NCBI RefSeq assembly: GCF_001514305.1
Contig: NZ_KQ949078.1
Span: forward strand, 62,001-126,000
Reading direction: 5' to 3'
Length of the DNA: 64,000 bases
Source of the DNA: Streptomyces dysideae
GTDB taxonomy: Bacteria > Actinomycetota > Actinomycetes > Streptomycetales > Streptomycetaceae
Position 1 is the first letter of the stretch, and each line of letters begins with the position of its first letter. A program made the position numbers and the translations under genes. The notes beneath the pieces were generated by a model. The model saw nothing but the letters and a program-made list of their open reading frames with translations. It made no database searches and was not told the origin of the DNA. Of this stretch, positions 61,028 through 64,000 are shown piece by piece.

Positions 61028-64000
61028 CTAGTGGTCGCACGGGGGTTCGTACGAGAGGCGGGGCAGGTACTCCTGCCATTCCTCCTGGGTCAGGACGCCC
61101 CTGGTGGCCGAGCAGATGTGGCGTACGGCCTGGTCGACGTCGAGGTTCCACAGGCGGACGGTGTCGGTGCCGCTGGACACCCCGAGCATGCGGCTCTTGG
61201 GGCTGAAGGACAGGAAGTTGCCGGTCTTGGCGTTGGGGCTCATCGACTGGCCGATGGGGCCGGCCGCGGACGGGGTGCTGACGTGCCAGAGGCGGACCGT
61301 GTTGTCGTTGCCGCCGCTCGCCAGGGTGCGGCCGTTCTGGCTGAACGTCAGGGACACGACCGCCTCGGTGTGGCCGGTGAGCGGGGCGCCCAGCTCGGTC
61401 GCCTCGGCGGGGTCGGTGACGTCCCAGAGCCGGACGGTGTCGTCGTCGCTGCCGCTGGCGAGGGTGTGGCCGTCGGGGCTGTAGGCGAGCGCGTTGACCG
61501 GGCCGGCGTGGCCCGTGAGCGGGGCGCCGAGCCGGGCGGTGTGCCGCGGGTCGGCGACGTTCCACAGGCGGATCGTGCCGTCCGCGCTGCCGCTGGCGAG
61601 GGTGTGGCCGTCGCGGCTGAAGGCGAGGGCGTTGACGTAGCCCCTGTGGCCGGTGAGCGGGGCGCCCAGCGGATCGGGGCGGGACGGGTCGCTGACGTTC
61701 CACAGCTGGACGGTGCGGTCGTCGTAGGCGGTGGCGAGGGTGCGGCCGTCCGGGCTGAACGCGAGCGCGTCGGGGCCCATGAACCGGGTCCGCAGGGTGA
61801 GGGGCGGCCCGTAGGAGACCGGCTGGGTCGGGTCGCTGACGTTCCACAGATGCACCGCCCTGCTGCCCGTCAGCACCGCGAGGGTGCGGCCGTCGGGGGA
61901 GAACACCAGCGAACGCTGGCCGCCGTCGCCCGGCATGAACGGCTTGTTCAGTGACACGGGCCGGTCGGGAGTGTCCACGTTCCACAGGCGGACGCTGCCG
62001 TCGCGCGCGGCCGTGGCGAGCACCCGGCCGTCCGGGCGGAACGCCCCGCTCCGGCCGATCATGTCCGACGTCGGGATCGACCACAGCCGGACCTTGCTGT
62101 CGCCGCTGCCGGTGGCGAGGGTGCGGCCGTCGGGGCTGAAGCCCAGGGCGTACATCTCGCCACTGCTGCCCGCGAGGGGCTCGCCGACCTGCGCGGGGTA
62201 GGCGCGGTCGCTGACGTTCCACAGGCTCGCGGTGCTGTCCGCGCTGGCGGCGGCGAGCGTGGCGCCGTCGGGACTGAAGGCGACCGACCAGATGGGACCG
62301 GTGTGGCCGGTCAGCGGGGCGCCGAGCTGGGTGGCGTGCCGCGGGTCGGCGACGTTCCACAGGCGGATGGTGTCGTCCGCGCCGCCGCTGGCGAGGGTGC
62401 GGCCGTCGGGGCTGAACGCCACGGAGTGGACCAGGTCCGTGTGGCCGGTCAGCAGCGTGTGGTACGGCTTCGGGGCGCGCGCGTCGGCCACGTCCCAGAG
62501 CCTGATGCTGTCGTCGTCGCCGCCGGCGGCCAGGGTCCGTCCGTCGGGGCTGAACGCCACCGAGCGCACCGCCGCGTCGGCGCCGGTCAGGGTGCTGAGC
62601 GGCTGGGGGCGGGACGGGTCGGCGACGTTCCACAGGCGGGCGGTGCGGTCCTCGCCGGCGGAGGCGAGGGTGCGGCCGTCCGGGCTGAAGGCGAGCAGGT
62701 AGATGGTGCCCTTGTGGCCGGTCAGGGGGGCGCCGAGCGGCTTGGGCCGGCGGGGATCCCGTACGTCCCAGAGGCGGACCGTGCCGTCGTCCGAGGCGCT
62801 GGCGAGGGTGTGGCCGTCGGGGCTGAAGACGGCGGTGCTCACCCAGCTCGTGTGGCCGGTGAGGGGCCTGCCCAGGGGCTTGGGGCGGGTCGGGTCGGCC
62901 GTGTCCCACAGGCGGACGGTCCGGTCGTAGCTCGCGGTGGCCAGGATCCGGCCGTCCGGGCTGAACGAGGTGAGGTAGACGGCGCCGGTGTGGCCGAGGA
63001 GCGGGGTGGCCAGGGGGGCGTTGACGATGGAGACCAGCCGGTTGTTCGTGCCCTCGTCGTCCGGGCGCAGGCGGTGGGCGACCAGGTCGAGCTGGGCGGA
63101 CAGGGACGGGTCCGTGTACTGGACGCGGTCGGCCTCGGCGACCACCTGTTCGAACACGGCGTCGTTGCGCTGCTGCCAGGCGACCACCGCCGAACCGACG
63201 GCCACGATCGCCAGGACGACCAGGGCCGACACCGCGCCGCGGCTGATCCACAGGGTGCGCCGGCGCAGCCGGACCGAGGCGGCCAGGAACTCCACCGCGC
63301 TGCGGGTCAGGAAGGTGTCGCCGGCGGACTTCGCCCAGGTGTCGGCCTGTTCGAGCCGGGAGCCCCGGTAGAGCAGGGACGTGTCGCGGTGCGAGTCCTC
63401 CCAGGCCCGGCCGTCCTCCTCCAGGCGCTGGCGCAGCAGGTTGCCGCCCCGGTCCTCGTCGATCCAGTCGCGCAGCCGGGGCCAGGCGTGCAGCAGCGCC
63501 TCGTGGGTGATCTCCACGGTCTCCGCGTCCAGCGTCACCAGGCGGGCCCGCACCAGCACCTCGAGGGACTCCTCCGTCTTGTCCGGGTCCGTGGACTCCG
63601 CGGCGAGCTGGCGGCGCGTGCCCCGCCGGCGGGTGGTCTGGGTGTCCTCGCCGAGCCGGACCAGACGGAGCAGGAGCAGACGGGCGGCCGTACGGGCGGC
63701 CGGGTCCAGGCCCGACCAGGCGCGCTCGGCGGTCGCGGCCACCGCGCCCTGGATGCCGCCCGCCGCGCGGTAGCCGGCCAGCGTCAGCCGGCCCGCCTTC
63801 CGGCGCTGCCAGGTGGCGAGCAGGGCGTGAGAGAGGAGCGGCAGCGCGCCCGCGTCGTGCGCCCCGCGCGGGCCGTCGGCGCTCACCTCCCGGACGATGA
63901 GCTCCGCGAGCCCCGGTTCGAGTTCCAGTCCGACGGCCTTGGCGGGGCCGTTCACCGCCTCGCGCAGCTCCGCCGTGGTGAGCGGGCCGAGCACCATGTG
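61028..64000 (-). CDS. WD40-repeat STAND-type protein, C-terminal part (5' end outside window)
   Basis: About 990 residues are visible, and the frame stays open to the window edge. The first 250 residues are the end of an nSTAND/AAA-type module: LLSHALLATWQRRKAGRLTL, EITHEALLHAWPRLRDWIDE, then LYRGSRLEQADTWAKS. One membrane segment follows (about 248-268, GAVSALVVLAIVAVGSAVVA), then 14 WD40 repeats of about 47 residues, each with FSPDGRTLA and RLWNV-type ends, enough for two seven-bladed propellers. The end WQEYLPRLSYEPPC is common to this family. Such proteins are signalling or self-defence scaffolds; the partner is unknown. The effector and NTPase core lie outside the window. Confidence 0.85.
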   Translation of the reverse strand, partial: HMVLGPLTTAELREAVNGPAKAVGLELEPGLAELIVREVSADGPRGAHDAGALPLLSHALLATWQRRKAGRLTLAGYRAAGGIQGAVAATAERAWSGLDPAARTAARLLLLRLVRLGEDTQTTRRRGTRRQLAAESTDPDKTEESLEVLVRARLVTLDAETVEITHEALLHAWPRLRDWIDEDRGGNLLRQRLEEDGRAWEDSHRDTSLLYRGSRLEQADTWAKSAGDTFLTRSAVEFLAASVRLRRRTLWISRGAVSALVVLAIVAVGSAVVAWQQRNDAVFEQVVAEADRVQYTDPSLSAQLDLVAHRLRPDDEGTNNRLVSIVNAPLATPLLGHTGAVYLTSFSPDGRILATASYDRTVRLWDTADPTRPKPLGRPLTGHTSWVSTAVFSPDGHTLASASDDGTVRLWDVRDPRRPKPLGAPLTGHKGTIYLLAFSPDGRTLASAGEDRTARLWNVADPSRPQPLSTLTGADAAVRSVAFSPDGRTLAAGGDDDSIRLWDVADARAPKPYHTLLTGHTDLVHSVAFSPDGRTLASGGADDTIRLWNVADPRHATQLGAPLTGHTGPIWSVAFSPDGATLAAASADSTASLWNVSDRAYPAQVGEPLAGSSGEMYALGFSPDGRTLATGSGDSKVRLWSIPTSDMIGRSGAFRPDGRVLATAARDGSVRLWNVDTPDRPVSLNKPFMPGDGGQRSLVFSPDGRTLAVLTGSRAVHLWNVSDPTQPVSYGPPLTLRTRFMGPDALAFSPDGRTLATAYDDRTVQLWNVSDPSRPDPLGAPLTGHRGYVNALAFSRDGHTLASGSADGTIRLWNVADPRHTARLGAPLTGHAGPVNALAYSPDGHTLASGSDDDTVRLWDVTDPAEATELGAPLTGHTEAVVSLTFSQNGRTLASGGNDNTVRLWHVSTPSAAGPIGQSMSPNAKTGNFLSFSPKSRMLGVSSGTDTVRLWNLDVDQAVRHICSATRGVLTQEEWQEYLPRLSYEPPCDH

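Noticed and set aside
61200..62970. Regularly spaced repeats as a CRISPR or satellite array
   Set aside because: Period about 140 bp and in frame; they encode the 14 WD40 repeats.
61017..63251. 744-residue open frame, minus strand, inside the WD40 gene
   Set aside because: It is a Pro/Arg-rich out-of-frame reading of the WD40 repeats; the repeat-coding frame has clear protein motifs and this one has none.

Overview
The window is high-GC actinobacterial chromosome and almost certainly comes from a Streptomyces or close relative. The evidence is the conserved order trxB-trxA-(acetyltransferase)-parB-parA-rsmG-jag-yidC-yidD-rnpA-rpmH-dnaA-oriC-dnaN-gnd-recF-dciA-gyrB-gyrA, a large dnaA-dnaN gap full of DnaA boxes, a glycine-rich SSB, a very long DnaA linker domain, FemX, and a cluster of GTTTCACGTGAAAC parS sites. 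It is the replication-origin core of the chromosome.

Layout. 1-2.9 kb holds a truncated acetyltransferase, a frameshifted GlcG/HbpS-type gene, an MFS exporter and a GNAT acetyltransferase. 2.9-9.6 kb holds a serine beta-lactamase-fold hydrolase, the replicative helicase dnaB, a MATE exporter and the rpsF-ssb-rpsR-rplI operon. 9.8-12.6 kb holds a small membrane protein, a FemX-type peptidyltransferase and an alanine-racemase-like protein. 12.6-22.4 kb is an accessory patch. It contains an Mrr-type nuclease with a duplicated 3' end, a GT87-type membrane glycosyltransferase (probably core), an orphan secreted protein in AT-richer DNA, an IS701-like element carrying a MazF/PemK-like gene, and a decayed IS630-type element. 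That IS630 copy has been split at its DDE glutamate motif by a 2.5-kb unit built around a large serine recombinase.

22.4-29.3 kb holds a class A penicillin-binding protein, a PadR regulator with a palindromic operator, inositol-1-phosphate synthase, an MFS protein and an LppU/SCO3897-type protein. 29.4-40.8 kb holds CCA-adding enzyme/pcnA, then DUF6049 protein, MurJ lipid II flippase, pseudokinase, SigM, anti-sigma factor, trxB (behind an exact SigR-type promoter) and trxA. This order parallels the mycobacterial Rv3907c-Rv3914 block. 40.8-47.7 kb is the leftward chromosome partitioning and membrane-insertion block. 47.7-50.8 kb contains dnaA and oriC. 50.8-60.6 kb contains dnaN to gyrA and a DUF3566 protein. 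A tRNA-Ile(GAU) follows, and the window closes with the C-terminal part of a WD40-repeat STAND-like protein that runs off the edge.

How it works together: dnaA, oriC, dnaN, dnaB, DciA (helicase loader), SSB, recF and gyrase start and run replication. ParA/ParB with nine perfect parS sites and one near-match spread over 41 kb organise and segregate the new origins. YidC/YidD/RnpA/RpmH/Jag/RsmG form the usual origin-linked translation and insertion block. MurJ, its pseudokinase, FemX, the PBP and the racemase-like protein serve peptidoglycan assembly. The least ordinary material is the nested mobile DNA at 15.5-22.4 kb and the placement of parS inside hairpins and inside genes, where it is read as the peptide VSRET.
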